Shown here: positions 6,040 to 12,389 of the stretch, one piece after another
Layout: each line of letters starts with the position of its first letter
How positions within the stretch are numbered: position 1 is the first letter of the stretch
Position numbers and translations under genes: made by a program
Origin: Symbiodinium natans
Taxonomy: Eukaryota; Sar; Dinophyceae; Suessiales; Symbiodiniaceae
Assembly (NCBI GenBank): GCA_905221605.1
Contig: CAJNDS010001491.1
Span: forward strand, 471,360 to 483,859
DNA length: 12,500 nucleotides
Direction: 5' to 3'
Notes under the pieces: generated by a model
What the model saw: the letters and a program-made list of their open reading frames with translations, nothing else
What the model was told of the DNA's origin: nothing
Databases searched by the model: none

Positions 6040-6048
6040 GCCTTTAAC

Positions 6049-6092
6049 CTCAAACCCTAAACCCTAAACCCTAAACCCTAAACCGTAAACCC
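6049..6092 (-). repeat. CCCTAAA tract
   Basis: Six units, directly before candidate micro-exon 6097-6126. Confidence 0.88.
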
Positions 6093-6096
6093 ACGC

Positions 6097-6126
6097 CTTG
6101 GCAGCTTTCTCTTCAGCACTGCCGGC
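6097..6126 (-). CDS. candidate micro-exon, minus strand
   Basis: The acceptor CTGCCCTTCAG|G is strong. The donor is GC after 6097 (AAG|GCGTGG) or GT two bases on. Phase 0>0 reads AGSAEEKAAK, similar in composition to the coiled-coil-like exon upstream. Confidence 0.37.
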
Positions 6127-6235
6127 CTGAAGGGCAGGTCACGGCCACAAGATGCAACTTGCGGTTCAGGCTCCCATGGGCGGGGAGGATGCTTTGGGAC
6201 ACTTCTTCGAATGGGGTGTATAAGCCAACCTTACC

Positions 6236-6325
6236 AACCCTAAAGCCTAAAGCCTAAAGCCTAAACCCTAAACCCCAAACCCTAAACCCTAAACCCTGAA
6301 CCCTGAACCCTAAACCCTAAACAAA
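6236..6325 (-). repeat. CCCTAAA tract
   Basis: About 12 units, with a short AAAGCCT run at the left and CCCTGAA variants. Confidence 0.9.
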
Positions 6326-6408
6326 AGGGAATGAGGGCAAAAAGGCTTGGGAACTCAAAGCCCCAGAGAGGCAGCCACTGCTGTCTCAAGCGATCTCACC
6401 TCACATCT

Positions 6409-6484
6409 GACCCTAAACCCTAAACCCTAAGCCCCAAACCCTAAACCCTAAACCCTAAACCCCAAACCCTAAACCCTAAGCCCT
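6409..6484 (-). repeat. CCCTAAA tract
   Basis: About 11 units including CCCCAAA and CCCTAAG. The island between it and the previous tract (6326-6408) is open on both strands (plus: GKKAWELKAPERQPLLSQ; minus: QWLPLWGFEFPSLFALIP), so I do not call an exon there. Confidence 0.9.
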
Positions 6485-6560
6485 GTGCTCGTTAGCAGTG
6501 CTCAGACGGTGTTTCAGGCGGAGCATGGAGGGGGAAGTGAGACAAATGGTGAGGAGGTGC

Positions 6561-6607
6561 CTGCTTCTTCAGCTTCGCCACCTCCGCCTGCAGCTTGGCA
6601 TCGGCCC
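6561..6607 (-). CDS. candidate exon, coiled-coil-like
   Basis: The acceptor ATTTCTTGGGCCAG lies before 6607 and the donor is GC-type (AAGCAG|GCACCT). Phase 1>0 reads ADAKLQAEVAKLKKQ, with leucine/valine at heptad-like spacing and strong charge, as in coiled coils. The longest open frame over these bases (6514-6855) is in another frame and runs into the GA/TC microsatellite, so I consider it spurious. Confidence 0.5.
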
Positions 6608-6707
6608 CTGGCCCAAGAAATCGGAAACACGCCCCCTTTTCCCTCTAAACCCTCAGAAAGAGTGCTACCAATGATTGAGGCGTCCGGGGGTTCCTGACAC
6701 TCAACAC

Positions 6708-6711
6708 AGAG

Positions 6712-6746
<35 letters not shown>

Positions 6747-6824
6747 GAGGGAAAGAGAGAGAGAGAGAGGGAGAGAGACAGAGCGAGGGAGGGAGGGAGG
6801 GAGGGGAGGGAGGGGAGGGAGGGC
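6708..6824 (+). repeat. GA and GGGA purine tract
   Basis: (GA)n passing into GGGA and GGGAG repeats, almost purely purine on the plus strand. It generates several spurious ORFs (Arg/Glu on one strand; Ser/Leu/Pro on the other). Confidence 0.95.
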
Positions 6825-6898
6825 CATCGCAGGGCTGAGAGCCGTGAAGCCTCAACCCCTAAAGCAAGAAGTTGAACCCAAGGCCTACTAACCCTACA

Positions 6899-7110
6899 CA
6901 CCATAAACACTAAAAGCCAAAGCCCAATCCCGAATCCCCAATCCCCAAGCCCTAAACCCCCGTCCCCAACCCCCAATCCCGAATCCCAGCCCTAAACCCC
7001 AATCCCCAATCCCAATTCCTCCAAACCCCACTCCCCAAACCCCCAACCCCTCTAACCCCAAACCCCAAACCCCACTCCCCAAACCCCACTCCCCAAACCC
7101 CTAGCCCCAA
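6899..7110 (-). repeat. degenerate CCCCAAA/CCCCAATC tract
   Basis: C-rich units CCCCAATCC, CCCCAAACC and CCCCACTCC in mixed order; no perfect CCCTAAA. The most diverged of the telomere-like tracts. Confidence 0.82.
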
Positions 7111-7133
7111 TCCTCACATCGCCCGCCCCACAC

Positions 7134-7189
7134 CTGGCGACTGGATTGCGGCCGGCAGCCGCTGGATGACGAGGTCCGCCAGGGCCTCG
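7134..7189 (-). CDS. candidate exon, minus strand
   Basis: The acceptor GGTGCCAG lies before 7189 and a consensus-like donor CCAG|GTGTGG follows 7134. Phase 2>1 reads EALADLVIQRLPAAIQSP, an amphipathic helix-like segment. Phase agrees with the exons on both sides (7802-7864 and 6561-6607). The flanking tracts are the TTGATAGGG array and a degenerate CCCCAAA/CCCCAATC tract. Confidence 0.52.
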
Positions 7190-7202
7190 CTGGCACCTTA
7201 GC

Positions 7203-7515
7203 GATGTAGGGTTGAGGGTTGAGGTTAAGGCTTGATGGTTGATAGGGTTGATAGGGTTGGTAGGGTTGAGGGTTGAGGGTTGATAGGGTTGGTAGGGTTG
7301 GTAGGGTTGATAGGGTTGACAGGGTTGACAGGGTTTATAGGGTTGACAGGGTTGACAGTGTTGATAGGGTTGATAGGAGGGTTGATAGGGTTGATAGGGT
7401 TGGTAGGGTTGATAGGGTTGATAGGGTTGGTAGGGTTGGTAGGGATAGGTGCGGGTTGATAGGGTTGAGGGTTGATCGGGTTGAGGGCTTAGGGTTTAGG
7501 CTTGGTAGGGCTTAG
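7203..7515 (+). repeat. TTGATAGGG nonamer array
   Basis: About 25 units of TTGATAGGG with TTGGTAGGG and TTGACAGGG variants to about 7460, then TTGAGGG and TTTAGG units. Nine-base periodicity keeps one frame open (a Val-Asp-Arg repeat, 7273-7515), which I regard as non-coding. Confidence 0.92.
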
Positions 7516-7565
7516 GGGCTTCTTCGTTGTGGGGGTTTGGGTTTGAGGGCTTCCTTGAAGGGTTC

Positions 7566-7763
7566 ACTCTAAACCCCTAAACCCCTAAACCCTAGACCCT
7601 AGACCCTAAAAAGGCTTCAGACCTTAGTCTTAGTCTGCTCAATCACAGCCAGCCCCCAGAAGGCGCGAAAACAAACGCACAAACAGATGCATTGCAAACA
7701 TAAACCCTAAACCCTAAACCCCCTAAACCCCCTAAACGCCCTAAACCCTAAACCCTAAACCCA
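7566..7763 (-). repeat. two short CCCTAAA tracts around an island
   Basis: Tracts at 7566-7611 (CCCCTAAA, CCCTAGA) and 7701-7763 (CCCTAAA, CCCCCTAAA). The island 7612-7700 carries a possible minus exon end (AVIEQTKTK then GTCTGA) but no clear acceptor. Confidence 0.85.
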
Positions 7764-7801
7764 ACATGAGGAGCCCGAGGGTGCCCCAACAAGAAAGCCT
7801 C

Positions 7802-7864
7802 CTTGGCTCGCGGCGGTCGGCACGCTTTTGCATGAAGCTTGCCAGCTCCTGAACCTCGGTAATG
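7802..7864 (-). CDS. candidate exon, minus strand
   Basis: Phase 2>2 reads ITEVQELASFMQKRADRREP, a typical charged helical composition. The acceptor CCCCAAG is formed at the edge of the telomere-like tract 7864-8062; a second acceptor (GGTTCAG|GAG) lies 16 bases inside and keeps the frame. The donor is GA (AAG|GAGGCT) or the GC three bases on; both leave the same phase. Joins 7134-7189 in frame. Confidence 0.5.
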
Positions 7865-8062
7865 CTTGGGGTTTAGGGTTTAGGGTTTAGGGTTCAGGGT
7901 TCAGGGTTTAGGGTTTAGGGTTTAGGGTTTAGGGTTTTGGGTTTAGTGTTTAGGGTTTAGGGTTTAGGGTTTAGGGTTTAGGGTTTAGGGTCTAGGGTTT
8001 AGGGTTTAGGGTTTAGGGTTTAGGGTTTAGGGTTTAGGGTTTAGGGTTTAGGGTTTAGGGGC
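7864..8062 (+). repeat. long TTTAGGG tract
   Basis: About 28 units, mostly perfect, with TTCAGGG, TTTTGGG, TTTAGTG and TCTAGGG exceptions. Confidence 0.95.
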
Positions 8063-8148
8063 TCAAGCCCGAAACCCTTGAGCCCTGGGGGTTGCGGTAG
8101 GGGTTCGGGTTGAGGGCTAGGGTCCGTTGTTTACCGTTTACCGTTTTT

Positions 8149-8215
8149 GCCCTGAACCCTAAACCACTAAACCCTAAACCCTAAACCCTAATCTCTAAAT
8201 CCTAAATCCTAAACC
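8149..8215 (-). repeat. CCCTAAA tract
   Basis: About nine units ending in CTCTAAA and TCCTAAA variants. A duplicated TTTACCG lies just left of it, at about 8130-8144. The stretch 8063-8148 shows nothing else. Confidence 0.87.
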
Positions 8216-8244
8216 CAGTCCGGGCTTAGGGTTTATAATTGTTC

Positions 8245-8289
8245 TGGGTGGCGACTCTGAACTCGAAATCTGTCGAAACCATGTGGGGC
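8245..8289 (-). CDS. candidate exon, 3' boundary uncertain
   Basis: The acceptor GTTGTTACTCAG|G is good. All three frames are open; the most protein-like is PHMVSTDFEFRVATQNN. Donor choices are GT after position 8256 or GA near 8245, so the end is approximate. Confidence 0.3.
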
Positions 8290-8370
8290 CTGAGTAACAA
8301 CGCACCCCCCTCAGTAGGAACCCTCCATCCTAAACCTCCAGTCCTAGGATCTACACCCCAGAGAAAACGA

Positions 8371-8520
8371 TTTAGGGTGTAGGGTTTAGGGTTTAGGGTT
8401 TAGGGGTTTCTAGTTTAAGGGTTTAGGGTTCAGGGTTTAGGGTTTAGGGTTTCGGGTTTAAGGTTTAGGGTTTAGGGTTTAGGGTTTAGGGTTTAGGGTT
8501 TAGGGTTTAGGGTTTAGGGG
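8371..8520 (+). repeat. TTTAGGG tract
   Basis: About 20 units, the right part perfect, ending one base before the GGCC of the exon island 8521-8606. Confidence 0.93.
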
Positions 8521-8525
8521 CCATC

Positions 8526-8574
8526 CTTCGGCAGGCAAAAGGCCGACGTCCCGGCTGCTTTGGGCTTGGCGCCT
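8526..8574 (-). CDS. candidate short exon with GA donor
   Basis: The acceptor CAACCTGCAG lies before 8574 and a possible GA donor after 8526 (CCGAAG|GATGGC). Phase 0>1 reads RRQAQSSRDVGLLPAE. A second frame (GAKPKAAGTSAFCLPK) is as plausible. Confidence 0.33.
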
Positions 8575-8606
8575 CTGCAGGTTGGGCAGGGAATCGGGAC
8601 AATCGG

Positions 8607-8766
8607 TCGGGGTTTGGGGTATTTAGGGCGTGGGATCAGGGTTTAGGGTTTAGGGTTTCGGGATGTTTCGGGTTTAGGGTTAGGGTTTAGGGTTTAGGGT
8701 TTGGGGTTTGGGGTTTGGGGTTTGGGGTTTCGGGTTTCGGGGGTTTAGGGCTTAGGCCTTAGGGCC
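8607..8766 (+). repeat. TTTAGGG/TTTGGGG tract
   Basis: About 18 units including TTTCGGG and CTTAGGG variants. Confidence 0.88.
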
Positions 8767-8806
8767 TGAGGGCCCGAAGGAAGGTTTGGGGCCAGGTGCT
8801 GTTTAC

Positions 8807-8920
8807 TGACTCAGCTGCAGCTGGGGATCCGCGGGAGGGGCCCTGTGGCTCCCAGTCCCCATAACCCATCTGAGGGCTTTGTAATGGCTCAAGATCCTCA
8901 TCTCCTATCCCTACTATTTG
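8807..8920 (-). CDS. candidate exon, minus strand
   Basis: The acceptor CGGTTCTTCAG follows the T-run/G-run made by the composite repeat at 8938-9043 read on this strand. The donor is TCA|GTAAAC, with a GC donor 14 bases further on as an alternative. Phase 0>0 gives 38 codons beginning QIVGIGDEDLEPLQSPQMGY and ending in an Ala/Ser-rich stretch. It is one of the more convincing coding islands: acidic, non-repetitive, and open well beyond the island core. Confidence 0.5.
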
Positions 8921-8937
8921 CTGAAGAACCGCCCCCA

Positions 8938-9043
8938 CCCCCCCCCCAAAAAAAAAAAAAGAATGAATGAATGAATGAATGAATGAATGAATGAATGAAT
9001 GAATGAATGAATGAATGAATGAATGAATGAATGAATGAATGAA
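8938..9043 (+). repeat. C10-A13-(GAAT)20 composite
   Basis: Ten C, thirteen A, then twenty perfect GAAT units (8961-9040). Followed within a few bases by CCCTAAA units (9049-9070). Confidence 0.95.
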
Positions 9044-9079
9044 AATAACCTAAACCCTAAACCCTAAACTCTACAGTAC

Positions 9080-9161
9080 CCTGCAGACTCCTCTTGCTCC
9101 AGAAATCCGGCGCTCGGCCCAGCCTACACCCAGATCGTCGCTGCTTTCTGCCACCGCTGGC
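9080..9161 (-). CDS. candidate exon, minus strand, two frames
   Basis: The acceptor TTAGCACAG lies before 9161 and the donor is G|GTACTG. Phase 2>0 reads PAVAESSDDLGVGWAERRIS and joins the next exon in frame; phase 0 (ASGGRKQRRSGCRLGRAPDF) joins the previous exon in frame. One boundary is therefore unresolved. Confidence 0.38.
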
Positions 9162-9172
9162 CTGTGCTAAGC

Positions 9173-9330
9173 AGGGTTTAGGGTTTAGGGTTTAGCGTTT
9201 AGGGTTTAGGGATTGGGGTTGAGGGGTTTTAGGGTTTTGGGGTTTAGGGCTGAAAGATTTTAGGGTTTTAGGGTTTAGGGTTCAGGGGTTAAGGGTTTAA
9301 GGGTTCAAGGGTTCAAGGGTTTAAGGGATA
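9173..9330 (+). repeat. degenerate TTTAGGG tract
   Basis: TTTAGGG units on the left grade into TTTTAGGG, TTCAGGGG and TTCAAGGG variants, which lead into the octamer array. Confidence 0.88.
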
Positions 9331-9495
9331 AAGGGTTTAAGGGTTTAAGGGTTTAAGGGTTTAAGGGTTTAAGGGTTTAAGGGTTTAAGGGTTTAAAGGT
9401 TTAAGGGTTTAAGGGTTTAAGGGTTTAAGGGTTTAAGGGTTTAAGGGTTTAAGGGTTTAAGGGTTTAAGGGTTTAAGGGTTTAAGGGTTTAAGGG
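9331..9495 (+). repeat. (TTTAAGGG)n array, about 20 units
   Basis: About 20 octamers with one variant (TTTAAAGG near 9394). The second pure array of a telomere-like octamer in the window, with a unit different from 5101-5244. Confidence 0.95.
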
Positions 9496-9541
9496 TTCGG
9501 GTGTTTTGCGTTGTTTCGGGGTCCCATGCTCAAGGTCTTAC

Positions 9542-9592
9542 GGCTTTAGGGCTTCGGGTTTGGGGGTGTTCAGGGTTGGGCACCTTTTCTTT
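9542..9592 (-). CDS. candidate short exon with strong splice sites
   Basis: It has the best pyrimidine tract in the window (TTTCTTTTTTTGGGCAG) and a consensus-like donor GCC|GTAAGA. Phase 0>0 reads KEKVPNPEHPQTRSPKA. The middle may be derived from CCCTAAA-like repeat, so an even shorter exon ending at AAG|GTGCCC is possible. Confidence 0.36.
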
Positions 9593-9621
9593 CTGCCCAA
9601 AAAAAGAAACGAATACACCAA

Positions 9622-9728
9622 AGACCCTAAACCCTCAAAACCCCCAGAAGACCCCCTAAACCCTGAACCCTAAACCCTAAACCCTAATCCCGAAACCCTA
9701 ACCCCGAAACCCTAACCCGAAACCCCGG
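9622..9728 (-). repeat. CCCTAAA/CCCGAAA tract
   Basis: About 14 units, increasingly CCCGAAA at the right. Confidence 0.88.
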
Positions 9729-9730
9729 AC

Positions 9731-9823
9731 TTGAGGGCCCCGCGGCGGCGGGAGCCCTGGGGGCGGCCCTCGCGGCGGGAGCCCGGGCGGGAGTTCGTGG
9801 CTCGGCGCTTGCGCCTGCGTGGC
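9731..9823 (-). CDS. candidate proline-rich exon, minus strand
   Basis: This is the most GC-rich island of the window. The acceptor CCGCCGCGCAG lies before 9823 and the donor is CAA|GTCCGG. Phase 0>0 gives 31 codons, first ATQAQAPS, then the proline-rich HELPPGLPPRGPPPGLPPP. The proline-rich segment suggests a disordered linker or SH3/WW-type ligand, which is inference only. The exon start is 17 bp downstream, in transcript sense, of the inverted-repeat element at 9842-9983. All three minus frames are open because of the high GC, so frame choice depends on neighbouring phases. Confidence 0.4.
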
Positions 9824-9841
9824 CTGCGCGGCGGGGGCTTA

Positions 9842-9983
9842 CTTGGAGGTTCATGGTACTTATTAACCGATTTATAACTGTAGTTATAATCCACTTAGAA
9901 GCCCCTGAAAATGCCCTAATATGGTTATTAGTACAGTTATCAGTACAGTTATACTTGGTTAATGAGTACCATGAGCCTCCAAG
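9842..9983. mobile_element. MITE-like element, TA target duplication
   Basis: Left arm 9842-9882 and right arm 9944-9983 are near-perfect inverted repeats: CTTGGAGG, one mismatch, TCATGGTACT, one mismatch, ATTAACC, a 3-4 base divergent stretch, then TATAACTGTA. The dinucleotide TA borders both ends (9840-9841, 9984-9985). A 142-bp body with no ORF, an AT-rich interior and a TA duplication fit a non-autonomous Tc1/mariner-type miniature element. A 12-bp direct duplication (AGTACAGTTATC) lies in the interior at about 9930-9953. In the gene model it is in an intron just upstream of exon 9731-9823. Confidence 0.72.
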
Positions 9984-9999
9984 TATGCGACCACAAATC

Positions 10000-10232
10000 C
10001 ACACCCTAAATCCTAAACCTGAAGCCCTAAGCCCATGCCCATAAACCCTAAGCCCATAATCCCTAAGCCCTAAAGCCTAAACCGGAACCCGAAGCCCCCA
10101 AGCCCCAAGCCGCCAGCCCAAAGCCCCGAGCCCCAAGCCCCACCCTAAACCCCAAACCCTAAACCCTAAACCCTAAACCCTCAACCCTCAACCCTAAACC
10201 CTAAACCCCAACCCTAAACCCTAAGCCCAAAG
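10000..10232 (-). repeat. long degenerate CCCTAAA tract
   Basis: Left part: CCCTAAGCCCATA and AAGCCCCAAGCC units. Right part (10141-10225): better CCCTAAA units. Fills the interval between the inverted-repeat element and exon 10243-10339. Confidence 0.87.
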
Positions 10233-10242
10233 TCCCCAACGC

Positions 10243-10339
10243 CTGGGCCAAGCGCAAGAGGCCCGGCGCCGACTCCGGAGCCTTCGACACCTCCGACTCG
10301 ACGTGCGGAGCCTTCGGCGAAAGGGGCGTTCGGGTTTTA
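10243..10339 (-). CDS. candidate exon, minus strand
   Basis: The acceptor GATAGCCCAG lies before 10339 and the donor is GC-type (GCCCAG|GCGTTG). Phase 2>0 gives 32 codons beginning KTRTPLSPKAPHVESEVSKA. Its first base completes the split codon CG|T left by exon 10792-10985. The G-tract that separates them is degenerate. The plus strand is also open here (AKRKRPGADSGAFDTSDST), so strand choice rests on the chain. Confidence 0.5.
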
Positions 10340-10357
10340 CTGGGCTATCTTAATGTT

Positions 10358-10560
10358 AAGGCTTGGGGATTCGGGGTCTAGGATTATAGGGTTTTAGGTT
10401 CAGGGTCTCAAGTTGTTTCGGGTTTTTAGGGTTTTGGGGGGTTTACGGCTTAAGATTTGGGGTCGTAAGGGTTTAGGGTTTAGAGTGTAGGGTATCGGGG
10501 TTTTGGGGCTTCAGGGGCTTCGAGAATTTCAGGGTTTGGGCGTTTTGGGGCTTTGGCAGT
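10358..10560 (+). repeat. strongly decayed G-rich tract
   Basis: Loose TTTAGGG, TTTTGGGG and TTCAGGG units in a T/G-rich background. 10561-10620 is a small island with a possible minus reading (KGRYYDMDLKTS); a short C-type tract follows at 10625-10660. Confidence 0.75.
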
Positions 10561-10791
10561 TCTCTACCTCATGATGTCTTCAGATCCATATCATAATACC
10601 GGCCCTTCTTTTAGGGTTTGGGGCTCAACCCTAACCCGAAGCCCTAAACCCTGAACCCCTATACCCCTTGCTTTCCGAGGGCTTAGGGTTGAGGGTTTAG
10701 ATTGTGGAGCTGGTGCTGCTGCTTGTGATGGTGGTTGTGGTGGTGGGCCACCGGTTGTTGAGAAGCAGCACCACCACGGCTGCACCCTCAC

Positions 10792-10985
10792 CGGGGCATC
10801 TTCGGGGCCGAACGGGCTCGATATGGGGCCCGCTGGATGTCGGGCCCGGGCCGGGTGGTACGAATGTCTGCCATTGCCATGGCAGCCATTGCCACATCGC
10901 AGCAGCTCAACATATGAGCATCATAAGGATTCAGGAGGATATTTACTGGCTTTAAGAGGATATATTGGCTTGGGGTTTCAAGGGC
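10792..10985 (-). CDS. candidate long exon (194 nt), minus strand
   Basis: The largest candidate exon. A TAG stop in the same frame sits just before the acceptor CCTGGGCAG, so the frame opens at the splice site, and the donor is CG|GTGAGG, close to the eukaryotic consensus. Phase 0>2 gives 64 codons starting ALETPSQYILLKPVNILLNP and continuing through a Met/Ala-rich stretch (AMAAMAMAD) to an Arg/Pro-rich end. The Met/Ala stretch comes from a local duplication of GCCATTGCCA. The other strand also has an open frame here (10823-11095), which weakens the argument from length. No known family recognised. Confidence 0.47.
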
Positions 10986-11082
10986 CTGCCCAGGCTAAAT
11001 ATGAAAGGGTGGTTCGGTTGCTCGATCTAGGGGGGTTGGCCCCTCAACATAGGACGTTCCCAGTTGAGGGCGTGAAGCCCCT

Positions 11083-11195
11083 ACCTGAACCCTAAACCCC
11101 CAAAGACCCTAAACCCCAAAACCCTCAACTCCTTAACCACCCCCGAAAACCCGAAACCCGGAACCCCAAAAACTCTACATAAAAACCCTAGGCTC
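11083..11195 (-). repeat. degenerate CCCTAAA tract
   Basis: CCCTAAA, CCCCAAA, CCCGAAA and CCCTCAA units. The short island 11196-11244 reads MAMRPNHSGLEPH on the minus strand but has no acceptor. Confidence 0.83.
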
Positions 11196-11244
11196 TAACT
11201 ATGGGGTTCAAGGCCGGAGTGGTTCGGTCTCATTGCCATGAACA

Positions 11245-11612
11245 GTTTAGGGTTTAGGGTTTAGGGTGTAGGGTTCAGGGTTTAGGGTTTAGGGTTTAGG
11301 GTTTAGGGTTTGGGGTTTGGGGTTAGGGTTTAGGGTTTAGGGTTTAGGGTTTAAGGTTTAGGGTTTAGGGTTTAGGGTTTAGGGTTTAGGGCTTAGGGCT
11401 TAGGGTTTAGGGTTTAAGGTTTAGGGTTTAGGGTTTAGGGTTTAGGGTTTAGGGTTTAGGGTTTAGGGTTTAGGGTTTAGGGTTTAGGGTTTAGGGTTTA
11501 GGGTGTAGGGTTCAGGGTTTTCGGGTTTAGGGTTTAGGGTTAGGGTTTAGTTTAGGGTTTTGGGTTTAGGGTTTAGGGTTTAGGGTTGAGGGGTTTCAGG
11601 GTTTAGGGCTCA
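11245..11612 (+). repeat. longest TTTAGGG tract (368 bp)
   Basis: About 50 units, mostly perfect TTTAGGG with scattered TTTAAGG, TGTAGGG, CTTAGGG and TTCAGGG. The longest telomere-like tract here, yet embedded in unique DNA on both sides. Confidence 0.95.
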
Positions 11613-11619
11613 GGGGGGC

Positions 11620-11680
11620 CTCTTCGATCTCCTGTGGTGGGCCGGGCACCGGCAGCAGCAGATGCGTACCTTTGGTGGAA
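11620..11680 (-). CDS. candidate exon, minus strand
   Basis: The acceptor CCCGGGCAG lies before 11680 and a GC donor after 11620 (GAAGAG|GCCCCC). Phase 2>0 reads STKGTHLLLPVPGPPQEIEE. It is the first link of a phase-consistent chain with 10792-10985, 10243-10339 and 9731-9823. The intron that follows holds two telomere-like tracts in opposite orientation (11083-11195 and 11245-11612). Confidence 0.45.
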
Positions 11681-11698
11681 CTGCCCGGGCCTTGGGCA

Positions 11699-11755
11699 CC
11701 TAAATCCCTGAAACCCCGGACCCTGAATCCTACCAAAAACACCCGAAAGCCCTGC
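11699..11755 (-). repeat. decayed C-rich tract
   Basis: Units such as CCCTGAAA, CCCGGAC and CCCGAAAG. The island 11756-11818 that follows reads HGAAFKKG or AMELLLKRGC on the minus strand after a CATAG acceptor, too weak to list. Confidence 0.6.
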
Positions 11756-11818
11756 AACCCCTTTTTAAAAGCAGCTCCATGGCCTATGACTTGGGATTTG
11801 GTTATGGGTTTGGGTGGT

Positions 11819-11915
11819 TCCGGGTTCGGGATTTAGGGCTTTAGGGCTTTAGGGTTTAGGGTTTAGGGTTTAGGGTTTAGGGTTTAGGGTTTAGGGTTTA
11901 GGGTTTAGGGTTAGG
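11819..11915 (+). repeat. TTTAGGG tract
   Basis: About 13 units, the right ten perfect; the last telomere-like tract of any length before the repeat-poor right end. A short remnant lies at 12001-12030. Confidence 0.92.
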
Positions 11916-11920
11916 CCAGC

Positions 11921-11989
11921 AGTCCAGCTCGCAGGGTCTGGCGGAAAGGAGATACAAGCACCCGAACACTTCCACATGTGAGGGCTGGT
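11921..11989 (-). CDS. weak candidate exon, minus strand
   Basis: The acceptor GATTGAG has no clear pyrimidine tract; the donor is GC-type (CT|GCTGGC). Phase 2>2 reads PALTCGSVRVLVSPFRQTLR and would agree with both neighbours. A second open frame from an upstream ATG (MIETSPHMWKCSGACISF) covers the same bases, so the frame is uncertain. Confidence 0.25.
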
Positions 11990-12113
11990 CTCAATCATGG
12001 CTTTTAGGGGTCTAGGGTTTAGGGCTTCGGGTGACTCAAGAGTGACCTACTTTTTAGTTTGCAGGGGCTCAGAAGGAAACCTAAGCCCTAAAAGGAAGTG
12101 AATAAGGGCCTAC

Positions 12114-12155
12114 TCTAGGTCCGAGGGGTTCTCTTGCATGTCATCTCCGCACAGT
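12114..12155 (-). CDS. candidate short exon, minus strand
   Basis: The acceptor GGGCAAACTAG follows a T-rich stretch and the donor is GA|GTAGGC. Phase 2>2 reads LCGDDMQENPSDL. The acidic, low-repeat composition argues for coding. The other two frames hit stops or are less protein-like. Confidence 0.38.
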
Positions 12156-12206
12156 CTAGTTTGCCCAACAAAAGGGCCTGGAATCTAGATCGACCCCCAT
12201 TTCTGC

Positions 12207-12345
12207 CTGGAAGGGTTTTAAGGTGTAGGTTTCCAGGCAAAGGGGAACTCCGAGAATCTGGGAGAGCTTTTCAAGGAGTGGAGGGCATATTTGGGGGTAC
12301 CCTGTGGGAGAAGTATGGAGACCCCGGTACCGGAGCCCGTTCTCC
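12207..12345 (-). CDS. candidate exon, minus strand, alternative frames
   Basis: The acceptor GTGTGCAG lies before 12345 and a GC donor (TTCCAG|GCAGAA) after 12207. Phase 2>0 gives 46 codons including TGYPQICPPLLEKLSQILG. The open reading continues to a TAG near 12156. In phase 0 a shorter exon ending at the GT of GGGTACCCC is also open (GERAPVPGSPYFSHR) and would join the preceding candidate in frame. I cannot choose between them from sequence alone. Confidence 0.3.
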
Positions 12346-12389
12346 CTGCACACCAGTACTGGTCCCTCATGGGCGTACCGGGGGGTCTC
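12318..12389. repeat. imperfect inverted repeat
   Basis: GAGACCCCGGTAC at 12318-12330 is complementary to GTACCGGGGGGTCTC at 12375-12389, apart from two extra G. The 44-base loop contains the acceptor of candidate exon 12207-12345. It may be a hairpin or chance. Confidence 0.5.

Noticed and set aside
6514-6976. Overlapping ORFs across the GA/GGGA tract
   Set aside because: They are simple-sequence translations (Ser/Leu/Pro or Arg/Glu runs) open only because the purine tract has no stops.
7273-7515. 80-codon Val-Asp-Arg repeat ORF
   Set aside because: Produced by nine-base periodicity of TTGATAGGG; composition entirely set by the repeat.
8885-8893. TGGCTCAAG resembling the end of the dinoflagellate spliced leader
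   Set aside because: Only nine bases match and the preceding TTT is absent; it lies on the plus strand inside a minus-strand exon.
10823-11095. Plus-strand ORF of 90 codons
   Set aside because: It overlaps minus exon 10792-10985, which has an acceptor just after an in-frame stop and a GTGAGG donor. The plus frame runs into CCCTAAA repeat at its end. Not excluded, but less likely.
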